DNA from: Paraconiothyrium sp. Pb-2020
Lineage: Eukaryota; Ascomycota; Dothideomycetes; Pleosporales; Didymosphaeriaceae
NCBI GenBank assembly: GCA_022419385.1
Contig: JAJUBI010000006.1
Location: 3,658,001 to 3,722,000 of the forward strand
Direction of reading: 5' to 3'
DNA length: 64,000 nt
Shown in pieces: positions 33,642-44,610 of the stretch (positions are counted from its first letter, which is position 1; the number at the start of each line of letters is the position of its first letter). The notes under the pieces are model-generated. The model made no database searches and had not been told where the DNA came from. It saw only the letters and a list, made by a program, of their open reading frames with translations. The position numbers and the translations under genes were made by a program.

Positions 33642-34897
33642 ATTGTGTTCTTGTCGAAGGAGCTGGAAGCAGAGATGTGGAAGGAGATCAGAAGAATACT
33701 GAAGCTTCTCCAGTCGGAAATTTTCGTTTCGACATGCTGCAGGATTCCTTGACTATGTAACTGTGGGGCGTGATACGATGTTGCTGCCCGTGTTGGTGCT
33801 AGTTTTCATGGGGAATATGGGTCTAAATGCTGGGGCGACCAATCTCGGGATGCGGTTCATGAGCTAGAAAATAGCTCGAGAGACCGGTGCTCATCCTTCT
33901 TTTCATGTTCCGCGGCCCCCGTGCTTGGCCAAGACATTTGTGGATGGATGACTCGTTGGGCCGCACTTTTGCGATCGAGAAAACGAATCTCCATCGTTTC
34001 GTCCGTCATGTCAGGGTCCAGGGCTTTGGACAGAACCCGATTTGCCTGCACGCAGAGGGTCGTGTCTAGGTTGTAAAGGGGTGAGAAGAGGGACATTTTA
34101 CCTTGTAGAATGCGTGATCGAAGTACCGAATGGTGAAGATGATGTCGTTGATATAAGTGACGAAACATGGAGAGTTTTACTATTCTGCGATGGGCCTTGC
34201 TGGAAGGAACCCGCGAGTAATGGGGGACGGAGATCCTCGTACCACATATTGTCGAATTATGCAACTTAAAGCGTTGAATCAGGAGTTGTCGGAGTTGTTA
34301 GCCTCCTTTGCCCGTTGTTTGTGCCGTGACAAGATGCCTCTTGAGTCGACCGAGAATAATCCGTCCACGGGGAATCGAACGTTTCAATCAGCTCAGTCAC
34401 GGATTCCAAGGCACACCCAAGGATTGGTTCCAGTAAGAATGGAAGTTGTGAGGTTGCGGTGTGCTGCAGACAGTGTTGGCAGGTCAAGCGAACGTTGTTT
34501 CAAACTATAAGTGGTTCCTACTATTTCCGGCCCGATTCTCTCGCCTCAAAACCTTGCAATATCATCGAGCGTCCCGAGCGATTGGAACCCGGGACTGACC
34601 ACAAACGCAGATCATCTGCATCACGTATGTTGACGTGCACCGGAATCAGAGCGCGGTAGGTTGAGTAGCTGTTTACTAGCAAAGCGGTTTCATCTTGTGA
34701 GGATATTTCCCATAGTGGATCATCCTACATATTCGTGTACCTTGCCGAGACTAGTGCCAGTATGTCCCTATGAACATGTTCCACAGCAGCATCTGAGATA
34801 TCTCAGGGATATTGCATTACACGTGCTACAAATGTGCATAGGCAGCCAAAAAATTCTGCGTTCGAAACGCTATCGGACCAAGAGACTGAACCAGTAA
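33642..34897. other. intergenic with possible gene remnant
   Basis: On the minus strand, 34264-33857 has an open frame and a neighbouring frame with a protein-like stretch (INDIIFTIRYFDHAFYK) directly before a GTAAAA, which could be a donor. Two adjacent stops precede it. This may be a decayed or poorly modelled gene, but I cannot assign a product. An aatccgt...acggatt inverted pair with a T-arm-like core lies at 34359-34406; it is too short for a tRNA. Confidence 0.35.
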
Positions 34898-35194
34898 TCA
34901 CCACGACGATTCGCGTCGTTTCGCATGATTGAGCTTTCTGAGTGCCTCATTTACCTTCTTCTTGGCCTCCTCGTACCTGCCCCTGCACTCTTCATACTTT
35001 GCTTTTGCATCTTCGTACTCCTTGTTCGCTTTCACATGAACTCGGGTTGCCTCTTCAATAACGTTTGGTTTGTCGCGAGAAACTTTGGATCCACGTTGGT
35101 ATCCGCGCTGACGGAAAGGTGACTCGTAATCGTATGCATGACCGTAGTCGCCGCGGGGCGCTCGTCTGCTAGCTCGATGGTATGCAGTAAACAT
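34898..35194 (-). CDS. small charged coiled-coil protein
   Basis: A single-exon frame of 98 codons beginning with ATG. The N-terminal half is Arg/Tyr/Gly-rich (RRAPRGDYGHAYDYESPFRQ). The C-terminal half is a long amphipathic Lys/Glu/Ala helix (residues about 50-95, with EYEDAKAKYEECRGRYEEAK) that should form a coiled coil. The bias is protein-like and unlike the surrounding noncoding DNA, so I favour a real small gene. No family is recognised, and there is no signal peptide or membrane segment. Confidence 0.45.
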   Translation of the reverse strand: MFTAYHRASRRAPRGDYGHAYDYESPFRQRGYQRGSKVSRDKPNVIEEATRVHVKANKEYEDAKAKYEECRGRYEEAKKKVNEALRKLNHAKRRESSW

Positions 35195-35983
35195 GACAAT
35201 CCACGATATAAGAGTATTGTGGGATGTAGTATGCTAGAGTTACAGTACTCGAAACCAAAAGGCACTACAATGCCGTGATGCCGTTTCATTATATGCCGCA
35301 CACGCAACTACCTTTGGGCAAACGAGGATATTGGTCGAGCCACAGCAACGTGCGCGTGTCTGTACGACAGCTAAGCCATGACTGCCCAAAAGCACTTGGC
35401 TTGATCCTAAGAAATCGATGCGTTGATATCATTGCATTTCGCTTGCTGCAAACCGGCGACGATCAGTCGCATAGTGGCAAATACATGCATGATATACGCG
35501 ATCCACTCTACAGTAGCCTTGTGCACAGCTCGCAGCTAGCGAGAAAGCAATCAGTGAACAGCAAACCTTTTGTTGTCACTGCGCAATTGTTGAGGTTGCG
35601 TTTGGGTGAGCATCTGGACAGCTCGATCGCTGAGTAAAGAAGCTGCGATAGGTCAAAAGACATCTGGGTTGAAGGTCGCTTCGCAAAATGGTATGTAATG
35701 GAGGCTGTTACGACCCTCGCAGCCGGAGTTGGGGCGTTGCAACACGAGCTAGCCCCCGCCTTTTGCTCTCCATCCTTCGCCCACCACGTAGCCCCCGATC
35801 ATCATCCTTGCTCCCCGCATGTCGTCCTATCACTGCACCTGCACGTACTGTGAGATGCTGCACGCTGTGCAGCATACCCTCGAGGCGTCCACTCTGCCAC
35901 TATAAACATGCCCCGCCTCCCACCTCTCACGCCGGCGAGGCTGAGCGTCACAAGAAGTCTTAGATATCACCCACGTCGATACC
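35195..35983. other. intergenic, promoter of the membrane-protein gene
   Basis: Divergent spacer. A TATAAA at 35901-35906 lies 78 bp before the ATG at 35984 and fits its core promoter. Other open frames have no recognisable content. Confidence 0.45.
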
Positions 35984-37066
35984 ATGGCCGCGTGCAGAAT
36001 TGAGGGCAACAGCGATATGTACGGGCTCGGCATCCGCCTGGGGTTTTATTTTCAGTGGTATGGAGCGATCTTCGCACGATGTGTGGCGCCTTCTGAGGTG
36101 AAGAATTTGGCTTTTTCAACCGATGTCTTTGTGGCGGCAACATTCCTGGCGCTCATTATCCTCACGGCAAGTGATATTGACAACCTCGAGCCAGCCGAGA
36201 CGTACATTGTTTTGTTACTCATGTTCGGTGCGTATCTGGCCCTGGTACCTATATACGTATGGCGTTTGTTTACAGCATGCGATCCCTACTGGGTAAGTAA
36301 AGTGTGGTTCATACATTGGCCCCTTTCTGATGTAGCCGTTTCGAAGTCGTCTCATACACGGACTATTGTTGCATTTCATTGTGTGCTGTCTTTGCATCTG
36401 CGGATTCCTGACGTTCGGAATGTGACTATGTAGGACCCAACGCGCTACCCACGTGTGAACCTTGGAGCGATGTCAGCCAATTTGAGTTTCATACTGCTAA
36501 TAGGAGTCCTGGTATTCCAATACTGGTTCTGTTTTGATCGCGTGCCCGATCTGGATCATCGCAACTGCCAACAATATGGCTTCGTTTTTGGCCAGGTCCG
36601 CCTCAACAGCAAGGTGTCAGTAGTGTTGCACGCCCTGATGTACTTCTGGTTGGGGCTGGTCTGCCTCTACATCCTCCTCTTGAAGTTTAGAGCCTTTGCG
36701 GGATTACCGGATCCAGGAGAGGGCGGGCGTCGATCGAAGAGGGGGCATGTCGAGTTTCTGCAAAATCTGGATGTCTGGATCAGAATTGTCATTGCGCTTG
36801 CTGTGACTGTTGCTACAGAGCTTACGATATCCTGGAACGAGATCGGGGGTGTCGATTCACTGTCTAGTGCTGGCCAAACCATCCCGTTTGCTATAGGTTT
36901 GGCTGCGATCGTCCGGATACTCTACGTGGCATTGAAGCCCAAGCAGGTCAATCAGCCACAATCTCGACCAAGCTCCATCAGACAAATGCCAGAATCAATC
37001 CGACGCAGGCCAAGAAGGGACACAGAATCCACCATTTCCCGCCCTTCCCAGGTCCACACACGATAG
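35984..37066 (+). CDS. seven-segment integral membrane protein, unknown function
   Basis: Exons 35984-36292 and 36434-37066 (141-bp intron, GTAAGT to ATGTAG) encode 313 residues. About seven hydrophobic segments are visible, including VFVAATFLALIILTA, YIVLLLMFGAYLALVPIYVW, LSFILLIGVLVFQYWFCF, VLHALMYFWLGLVCLYILLL and RIVIALAVTVATELTI. The tail is Arg/Ser-rich and cytosolic in character. The opening EGNSDMYGLGIRLGFYFQWY is a hallmark I associate with a fungal family of uncharacterised membrane proteins. No transport or receptor motif is evident. The longer intron is supported by protein continuity on both sides (DPYW then DPTRYPRVNLG). Confidence 0.8.
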
Positions 37067-37645
37067 GCTATAACAGTAGAACAAGTGTCGCGTGGCTAGG
37101 GATGGTATCCGCACTTTCTGTCTTGGGAACAGGCTTCGCAGCGTTCTGCCGCACCCGGGTCCGCTAGCTAGCTTGGTAAGACCAATGACTTTGATAATCT
37201 CTTACACTGTGAGCCTGGCTAAAACAAACGATCTCGACGCATTGTTTAGTGAAGAGAGTATGACTTTACTTGAAATCCTGTTTTCTGGTCCGTATAGGCT
37301 TTTGTACTCCTGTGAAAAGAATTAAATGAGCGCAGTGACCAAGATGGAGAAGGGCTTACCTCAATCTACTGCTACAATATCGTTCGATTCCAACAAGGCA
37401 TTCGAGATGTCATAGACGAAAGAGGTTGAGGTATCGATGCCTCTTTGTCGAGTTGGTGACCAATTGACCCCACTGTTAGCCGGCGCTTGCTGACCAACAT
37501 TTTGTCAACCCACAAAAGCGTTACACGCAGCAGTCTATAATATATGGAATGTTTTGGTGACAGCGTGATGAGCTGATTACAACTTGGGACCAATATTTCA
37601 GAGATTATATATTTTTACCGTCTGAAAAACTGTCCAATCATAATC
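37067..37645. other. intergenic
   Basis: Between the membrane-protein gene and the tRNA. Nothing is recognised. Confidence 0.45.
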
Positions 37646-37717
37646 GGCCTGCTGGCGCAATGGTAGCGCGTGGCCCTCCTAAGGCCAAGGTTGTGTGTTC
37701 GAGTCGCACGTAGGTCG
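37646..37717 (+). tRNA. tRNA-Arg (anticodon CCT)
   Basis: A 72-nt cloverleaf with no intron. The acceptor stem is GGCCTGC with GTAGGTC (two G-T pairs), the D stem GCGC with GCGC, and the anticodon stem TGGCC with GGCCA around loop CTCCTAA. That gives anticodon CCT, which reads AGG (Arg). The T stem is GTGTG with CGCAC around TTCGAGT. The internal A box (TGGCGCAATGG) and B box (GTTCGAGTC) of RNA polymerase III are present. All stems were checked by hand. Confidence 0.93.
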
Positions 37718-37741
37718 TTGTCTCCAACGATTTGAATTACA

Positions 37742-37752
37742 GGTTTGATTCC
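37742..37752 (+). other. B-box-like T-arm hairpin downstream of the tRNA
   Basis: GGTTTGATTCC differs from the consensus B box (GGTTCGANTCC) at one position and is flanked by perfectly paired arms (TACAGG / CCTGTA around TTTGATT). A second small hairpin, CGTTG/CAACG, lies just before it. It may be a fragment of another tRNA or an extra polymerase III element in the tRNA trailer. Confidence 0.35.
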
Positions 37753-37765
37753 TGTACCGATTTGC

Positions 37766-37770
37766 TTTTT
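37766..37770 (+). terminator. RNA polymerase III T-run terminator
   Basis: The first run of five T after the tRNA, 48 nt beyond its 3' end. If used, the primary transcript would include the T-arm-like hairpin at 37742. Confidence 0.4.
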
Positions 37771-37895
37771 GTGTGGTTGGTTCAATACGAGCTCGGTGAG
37801 GGTGGGGTCATGGTCCTCAGAGTTTGAGCTTTTGCCTCTTTTCTTTTAACCACATATTGCTTTATCGTAAACACAGCTACTACGAGCCTGGAGAG

Positions 37896-38004
37896 CTTGC
37901 ATGAGTTTTGCCATCTTGCATGGTTTTGCCATCTTGCATGGTTTTGCCATCTTGCATGGTTTTGCCATCTTGCATGGTTTTGCCATCTTGCATGGTTTTG
38001 CCAT
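37896..38004. repeat. 18-bp minisatellite, six copies
   Basis: Unit cttgcatggttttgccat repeated head to tail. The first copy has one extra base (19 nt) and the next five are identical 18-mers. Each junction contains ccat-cttgc-atgg, a small inverted repeat. The period is a multiple of three, so both strands stay open (a GKTMQD repeat on the minus strand), but no gene context supports translation. Confidence 0.9.
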
Positions 38005-38471
38005 GTTTTGGTCCTTCGATGCTCCGAAGTGGGCAGTGCCCAGGTGGTGATACCGCTTCTAGCTCGCCGTAAACATTCGGTAAAAGGTAAGATCCCTGCA
38101 CGGCTTCTGACTAAAAATGGCAGCCCAGCGCGATATAGCCTGACTGCCAAAGGTTACATCGAGTTCCCAATCGAGTACATTCAGAGCTAATGTTGAGATT
38201 GACCAAACGCGCATGTGCATTTCCATCCTTTGCTACCAGTCATCTGGTGCAATATCTGGACAGCACAAGCTACGAGATCATGAAAACTGCCATCGTCTAG
38301 ATACCGGTCAGTGTGGTCCTTAGGACCTTCACGATGACCTGCACGCCTTCTCCTACTGCGGCGCTGTAACTCTCAACTTTGATCTTTCGAATCAATACTA
38401 TTTCGCCAAGTTAGATGGTCCACCTTTTTCCCTTCTCCAGCACTGACAGCTGATGGATCCAGATCATATAC
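38005..38471. other. intergenic
   Basis: Between the minisatellite and the 3' end of the copper transporter gene. No gene or motif is recognised. Confidence 0.45.
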
Positions 38472-39068
38472 CTAGTGTGCTACTGAACGATGCATGAAGC
38501 GCCCAAAAACCATACTCCCAATGAAAATGCCCCCAAGAATGGACAGAAAGTAGCCGACGTTCATTGTCATAACCGCGATCATCCTGAGGTGAATCAGTGT
38601 GAGCGAAGCAGCACCTAGGTGGGATACTCACAGAAGGTAGCTAACACCTGCAATAACCACATCCATCGCGCCAATAGCTACCGCCTCACTTGCTCGCCAC
38701 GGTCGGTGTGAGCCTTTGAAATCGTCCTTGTATAAGTGCGCCTGATCGTCGCCTTGACTAAGAGTAATTCTAGCAGAAAAGTGGTCGAAGTTGAAGCGAA
38801 TGGCGATGAGAGCGCGAAAAATGGCAGCAAATGCGATGAGAAAGATGCAGGTACCGGCGTACTGCCCTGGAGAGGTCGGGGTCCAAGTCATAGAGAAGAG
38901 GGGTGTTGTAGTTGAGGAGAAGAAGGTCATAGCCATCATACTCATTGGCATCATGGTGCTCGTGTTCATGTCCATGGAGCCAGACGTCGCACTCGCCGTG
39001 GCCATGGACATGGACATTGACATGCTAGCCATGTCGCTTGTTGCAGTAGCCATAGACATGGTGTCCAT
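38472..39068 (-). CDS. Ctr-family high-affinity copper transporter
   Basis: Trimeric plasma-membrane Cu(I) importer of the Ctr family. Exons 39068-38632 and 38583-38472 (48-bp intron) encode 182 residues. The extracellular N-terminus is loaded with Met motifs (SMSMSMATAS, MMPMSMMAMTFF) that bind Cu(I). The first membrane helix (GTCIFLIAFAAIFRALIAI) is followed by a cytosolic loop. The second helix carries the Ctr selectivity motif M-x3-M (MIAVM), and the third has G-x3-G packing (GGIFIGSMVFG). The intron lies immediately before the M-x3-M helix. It is divergent from the metalloreductase gene with a 532-bp shared promoter, so the pair would reduce and import copper together. Confidence 0.92.
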
Positions 39069-39600
39069 TGTGAGAAGGCGTAGTTGAGGGACTGGATGAA
39101 GCGACTCTGAAGCACGAGGAAGTTGGAGCAAAGGAACCACGATACTGGGGACTGAGAGACAGTAGCATCTGGACCCAAACCATGTGGCGGTATGGCTGCT
39201 TCCCGGAACGCGTGGAGAAAACGCGAAGATCCCCGTCTCACTGTGCAGGAATGCGAACAGCTTGGACGGTGATTGGTTGAACACGAAACTTGCTCAAATC
39301 CGCGCACCACAATTGGGACTGAATCCCACACTCTCGCTCTCTACGAAGCTCTCAGCCATTCAACGATGGCTTATTCCCGGTCGGGGCCACGCCGCGCACG
39401 CTTCCGTACCATATGCTCGGCGCAAAGCTTGATGGATGCTGCTTAACCCCAGCCGCGGGCCCTTGATACCTCGCCATGCTGCTGCTGTCGCGAAGCCACA
39501 TCACGTCTCGCCATCTTTTCCACTGATTGAGCATCGGAGAGTGCGACTGATCAAGCTTCACCCATTGATTGGAAGCAATTCTTCTTCAAAGATCGTCAAG
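39069..39600. promoter_or_regulatory. shared promoter of copper transporter and metalloreductase
   Basis: A divergent promoter. On the minus strand TTTGCTC at 39126-39132 matches the core of copper-responsive elements known from yeast Mac1 targets, and ttgctca occurs at 39289-39295 on the plus strand. These short motifs can arise by chance; co-regulation of the two genes is inferred mainly from arrangement and function. Confidence 0.4.
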
Positions 39601-41860
39601 ATGGATATGAACATGGCGTGGCTGACATATCCACTGGCGTTGCACGGCAGTCGCGAATTCGATTGCGGCGAAAAAACTACTGAGCAATGCGACTGGTACA
39701 AACAGCGCTGGCACTTCTGGTAAGTTCCCTTGAAATGGTCGAATCGCGTGCGATGGTAGACTGACATGTCATCTCAGGTATATCGCCGACTACGTCTTCG
39801 CACTATCGACTGTCGCATTCTTCATGACGGCTATAGGCATCTTCATAATCGGCCACTTCATATCGTCATACGCCCTTGGTTCTCATCGTCACCGAGGCCC
39901 GGCTCTATGGCGAAAAGTCATCGCTATCATCCGGTATATGTCGTATCGGGGATTTCATGTCAAGGCGCTTCGCTGGAACTCAGCCCCCATCGGAACACTG
40001 TTGCTAGGGCTGGCTGGATTCGTCTTCTTCTTCTGTAAGAATTCAATCGGAACAATTCACAGCGGTGCATGGTAGACTCGGACACCTTCACAACAAACGT
40101 TCACAGAAGCGTCCAAGTATCCCTTCAGCCGTGGTTGAATCCAAAAAGATAAAAGACGCTAACATGTTTACCAGGCATGGACTTGGCCCCTCAGCCTTAC
40201 TACTGGCCAGATATCTTGTACGGTGGCTCCCCGCCACTTGCAACTCGATCTGGGTGGATGGCTTTGGCTTGCATGCCATTTGTCTTTGCAACCGCGAGCA
40301 AGACGAATTGGATCACATTGGTCACTGGGGTCACCCACGAACGGCTACAGGTCTTTCACCGATGGATCTCGTATGCCTTCTTTATCCTCGCGCTTCTGCA
40401 CACGTTTCCGTTTATCGTGTACCATATCCATTGGCATGATATGGAGGAACACTTTTCTTCGAGCCTACTCTTCTACTGGACAGGCATCGTCGCCCTCATA
40501 TTCCAGGCTTGGCTTACCTTCATGTCTCACAGTTCGATTCGGTAAGTCATCCTCCAGCTTTTGCAGTCCCTCATAAACAGTCCAAGTACGCTATACTACT
40601 TCAAGCTGGACAATGCATTCTCCACACTTTGGACCTAGTATTTCCAATCGCACCAAGCTAATGAGTTACATAGCTCCCTGTTAGGTTATGAGTTCTTCAA
40701 AGCCACGCATTTCTTCGCAGTCATTGTCTTCATGATCACTTTCTTCTGGCACTGCGATTACACTCTTACTTCCTGGTATGTCAACTCCTCATACTGGATC
40801 AGGAGCATGCTCTGACATGATTAGGGACTATTTTATCGCCACCGCTGCTGTATATGTGCCATGCTATGCATACAGCTGGTGCCGCATCATCTTCGAATAT
40901 GGATTCACGCAAAAAGCCCGAATTCAAGTTGAAGATAACGGGTTTACGCGCATCGTGATACCTGCTAAATTCAAGTGGACCCCAGGGCAGCACTGTTTTC
41001 TTCGTTTTACGAGCTTCGGTCTTTCTCATGCTCTGTCATCGCATCCATTCACCATTTGCTCCTCGCCGTCCATCGACCCTAATACCTCATCTGAGCTAGT
41101 ATTCTACATTCGTCACCAGAAGGGGTTTACAAGCAAACTGTACCAACATGCGCTAGAACATCCTGATAACTCGGTGCCTGTACAGGTTGACGGACCGTAT
41201 GGCGGCGCAAATCTGCAGAAATACAGGGACAGCGACCGTCTGCTGATCATCGCTGGTGGTTCTGGTGCTGGCTGGATTCTACCCTTCGTTGAGCGATTCG
41301 CTCGGGCGGGTGTGATCAAAAGGAATCATGGCCATGACGAAGCTCAGGTTGACATGGAAAAAGCCCCAGCAGCCGAAAGTCATGCTACAGGTAGCATTTT
41401 GAGTCCGAAGTCGCTGCGTGTCATCTTGGCCACCCGTAATTCCAGTAGCCGGAAATGGTTTGAAACCTCGGTCAGCAGCCTTCTGGCCAAGTACCCCTCT
41501 TCGAACGTCCGTGTCGAAGTGTACCTGACAGGAGAAGCCGCAAAAGAGGCCGATCTGCCGGGTGCGCCAGAAGTGCAACGTTCCACATCCTCCTCGGACG
41601 AAATTGATATCCACACAAAGGGGCACGATGTTCATGTCCGGGGCAAGGAGCTTGAGGGCCGGCCACAGCTCCCATTAATCATTCAGGAGGAGGCTTCCAA
41701 GGTAGCGGAGGTAAATGAATCCCTCGGCGTCTTCATCTGCGGTCCAGAAACCATGCAGAATGATGTACGCAACGCTGTTGCAGCAGAGAATTTGAGGATA
41801 TTAAAAGGGTCCAAGATGGACGGGGTATATCTGCATTCAGAGCATTTCTCTTGGGCATAG
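39601..41860 (+). CDS. ferric/cupric reductase transmembrane component (FRE-like)
   Basis: Plasma-membrane flavocytochrome that passes electrons from NADPH through FAD and two hemes to extracellular Fe(III) or Cu(II). Five exons (39601-39719, 39778-40034, 40175-40541, 40674-40775, 40825-41860) encode 626 residues. The ferric-reductase membrane domain contains the paired heme-ligand helices: HRWISYAFFILALLH near residue 187, and HFFAVIVFMITFFWH. The FAD-binding barrel has HPFTICS near residue 354, and the NAD domain has IIAGGSGAGWILPF near residue 424 and the terminal CGPETMQNDVRNAV. An insertion between the NAD-domain strands is charged and disordered. The N-terminus starts with an extracellular segment bearing Cys-x5-Cys. 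The divergent Ctr gene supports a role in copper uptake. Confidence 0.92.
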
Positions 41861-42538
41861 GTCGAGTCACTTGGCGATAAGAATTGATGAAGTCGCTTCT
41901 TGAATGATTGATAATGCGAGTGATCTGATGAAAGACAATTCGGTATTCTGGAATAATATCAGCCATGCTCGAGCAATGAAGCTCTTCAGCGCAGAAGCGG
42001 TAGGTCTACACACACTGCAGCGTCGGACTGGTGTTGGCGCGTCACCAGTGATGCGGAGTGAGACGTTGAAATGGGTGATCTAAGTGAAAACGCTGCCGTA
42101 AACCTCGAGATGATGCTACTGAAGGTAACAGTAAGATCATCGCTGTTGTGTTTGACCTTCATGACATTTCGCTGAGCGATGACGTCATACTTTATATCCG
42201 GAGTTCGTGATCTTCCACTGTAAGTCAATTTGCCCACAGTGTATATAGCTGCTTCTACCACTACATTCCATAACTTCAAGCAATTGCTCAGCAGGAGGTC
42301 TACCTGCGCAGGCCAAAGGGCACTACATGGGCACGACGGGAGGAGACCTTGAAAGCGGGGCTGCCTCGGTAGCTTCCACATGCACCTCACAACAACCGAC
42401 TCTTCCGGGAAGCCAACTCAATAATCTCAAGTTCGACTCAGCATGTAGCACATCTTCAAAAGGGGCATTATAATGCTCGCACGAGTAAATTGAAACCAAT
42501 CCCGGCAGATTCCAGATCGGTCTCGAGATCGAAGTGAG
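41861..42538. other. intergenic
   Basis: Between the reductase and the acyl-CoA dehydrogenase. The last part is the dehydrogenase promoter. No motif or repeat is recognised. Confidence 0.45.
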
Positions 42539-44041
42539 ATGGCATCTTCAGCATACGGCAGCACGCTTCCGTGGGCAGAACCCAGTTGGTAAGACATCCC
42601 GATACTTGCTCTATACCATACTGATACACTGGCAGGTATACCGGTCGCCCGACACCATACTACAAAGAGAGTCACAAGAGGCTACGCGATGCTGTGAGGC
42701 AGTGGTGCGAAGAGGTAGGCGAAACTTGCAAGCATAGTCGGCGTAACCGCTGCGAAAGGCCCAGGCCATAATCAGTCGTCGACGACAGCCACGCAAAACT
42801 ACGAATGAAACTAATCATGAGCAGCATATTGCCCCCTATACCGAAGAGTGGGTGGCTGCCGGCGCTGTGCCGCCCTCTTTGTACGCAGCATGCGCAAAGG
42901 CAGGTTTCCTTGTTCCGATTGCATCCGGTAAAGCGATTCCAAAACAGTGGTCTAGTTATCCGATTATTGGTGGCATCAAGCCGGAAGAGTGGGACGGTTT
43001 CCACGACTTCGTGTTATGGGACGAGCTCATGCGCGGCGGCAGCATTGCTTCGCTGTTCATCGGTCTTGTTGTTGGTGCACCACCCCTATTGAAGTTTGCG
43101 AGTAAGCAGCTCCAGGACAGGATTTTCCCAGAGATCTTGAGCGGAGAAAAGAGAATCTGTCTTGCAGTGACAGAGCCGGCCGCTGGATCTGATGTCCGCA
43201 ATATTACCACGACCGCCGAAAGGACTCCGGATGGGAAGCATTATATCGTCAATGGCGAGAAGAAGTGGATCACGAACGGCATGTTCTCTGATTATTTCAT
43301 GACCGCTGTGCGTACAGGAGGAGCAGGGGCGGAGGGCATCTCCATGTTGTTGATCCCTCGGTCGGAAGGGCTCCGAACCCGCAAAATCGAGGTCATTGCT
43401 GGGCCTCTCTCATCGACCACCTACGTCACTTTCGAAGACGTAAAAGTCCCTGCCGAGTATCTTATCGGACAAGAAGGCCAAGGTTTCCGTCAGACGATGG
43501 TCAACTTCAACCATGAGCGTCTATGGATCGCATTCCAAGCCATCCGCGGCTGCAGAATCGCCTTGAACGATGCGTTCCAGTGGGCTATCAAGCGCGAAGC
43601 GTTTGACAAGACGCTGATTGAACAACCTGTCTTGCGAAACAAACTCGGAAATTGTGGGAGAAAAGTTGAATCCTTGCAAGCATGGACCGAACAGATCGTG
43701 TATGAGCTGGAGCACTTGAGCGATGCCGAAGGAGCCCGCATTCTAGGTGGAACCACTGCATTGCTTAAGGTTCAAGCGGGTATGGTCTGCAAATATGTCG
43801 CAGAAGAGTGCCTGAAGATCATGGGGGGGTAAGTAGTATCCAGGTGACTTCTGCAGGCTGGACTGACAACAACAGTCTCGGTCTTACGAAGACCGGTCAA
43901 GGGGCAAGAATCGAGGTTTTCTATCGCAGTGTGCCTAGTTATGTTGTGCCAGGAGGCTCGGAAGATGTCCTAATCGATCTCGGCGTACGCGAGGCACTCA
44001 AATTGCATCGGCAAGCAGAAAAGGCAAAGACCAAGCTGTGA
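42539..44041 (+). CDS. acyl-CoA dehydrogenase
   Basis: FAD-dependent acyl-CoA dehydrogenase that introduces an alpha-beta double bond into an acyl-CoA. Exons 42539-42588, 42636-42714, 42825-43828 and 43876-44041 encode 432 residues. The N-terminal helical domain begins PTPYYKESHKRLRDAVRQW. The middle barrel carries the family signature CLAVTEPAAGSDVRN near residue 155 and KKWITNGMFSDYF, which contact FAD and substrate. The C-terminal helical domain has NHERLWIAFQAIRGC and ends with YVVPGGSEDVLIDLGVREAL, the FAD/Glu-loop region. The short first exon encodes ASSAYGSTLPWAEPSWYTG, a usual leader in fungal members. There is no clear mitochondrial or peroxisomal signal, so the acyl substrate and compartment are unknown. 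Confidence 0.9.
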
Positions 44042-44610
44042 AGCAGGCATGTGTTCGGACGAGGTATGCAGAACTTCTCTCATGTTCTTCTTTAACAATG
44101 CTAGATTGAAGACTTAGTTGGTTGCACTACAGTGAGCTAGGTTTGCGTATTATATTGGAGGTTGGCTTCAATTCCAATGGCCACCAGACGTTGTCAAGTC
44201 AGGTTTGATATAATGTATCATGCGGTGACTCAGCCATATGGAGCCTTTCGACTTGGACCTTTCGACTTGGACCTTTCGACTTGGACCTTTCAACTACTTG
44301 ACTGACGCTCAAGTCGACTCAAGAGCTAACGCTCAGTTGAGGAACCGCTCTAACGTGGTTGCTGGGTTTTCAATATCGGTTCAATCTACTATAGTTGCCT
44401 GTGTCTTAGCACCTGCCCCTCTGTTAACGTTAACCGCCTATTCAATACTTCCACAAGCCTTACGTAGGCTTGGCATATTACCCCAGATTTTCCCGTGGTG
44501 CGTCTTGCAATACCCTTGTGCATATTAGGGCGATCATATAACACGAAAGTGGCAGTTTCTGCGAGTCAAGACGACTAGTACTATGTCGCCATGTGTGTAC
44601 CGTGGGGGGT
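44042..44610. other. intergenic with short tandem repeat
   Basis: 3' region of the dehydrogenase gene; no gene. It contains the 14-bp repeat described separately. Confidence 0.45.
44244..44295. repeat. 14-bp tandem repeat, three perfect copies plus a partial
   Basis: Unit cctttcgacttgga at 44244-44257, 44258-44271 and 44272-44285, with a degenerate fourth copy to about 44295. Confidence 0.85.

Noticed and set aside
33857..34264. 135-codon minus-strand open frame
   Set aside because: Protein-like stretches lie in a different frame beside adjacent stops; I could not build a coherent gene, so it is only mentioned as a possible remnant.
34359..34406. tRNA-like inverted repeat with a GTTCGATTCC core on the minus strand
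   Set aside because: Only about 48 nt between the paired ends, with no D arm or anticodon arm; too short for a functional tRNA.
37897..38190. Open frame through the 18-bp minisatellite (CHLAWF repeat, and GKTMQD on the other strand)
   Set aside because: The frame stays open only because the repeat period is a multiple of three; there is no promoter, splice or family evidence.
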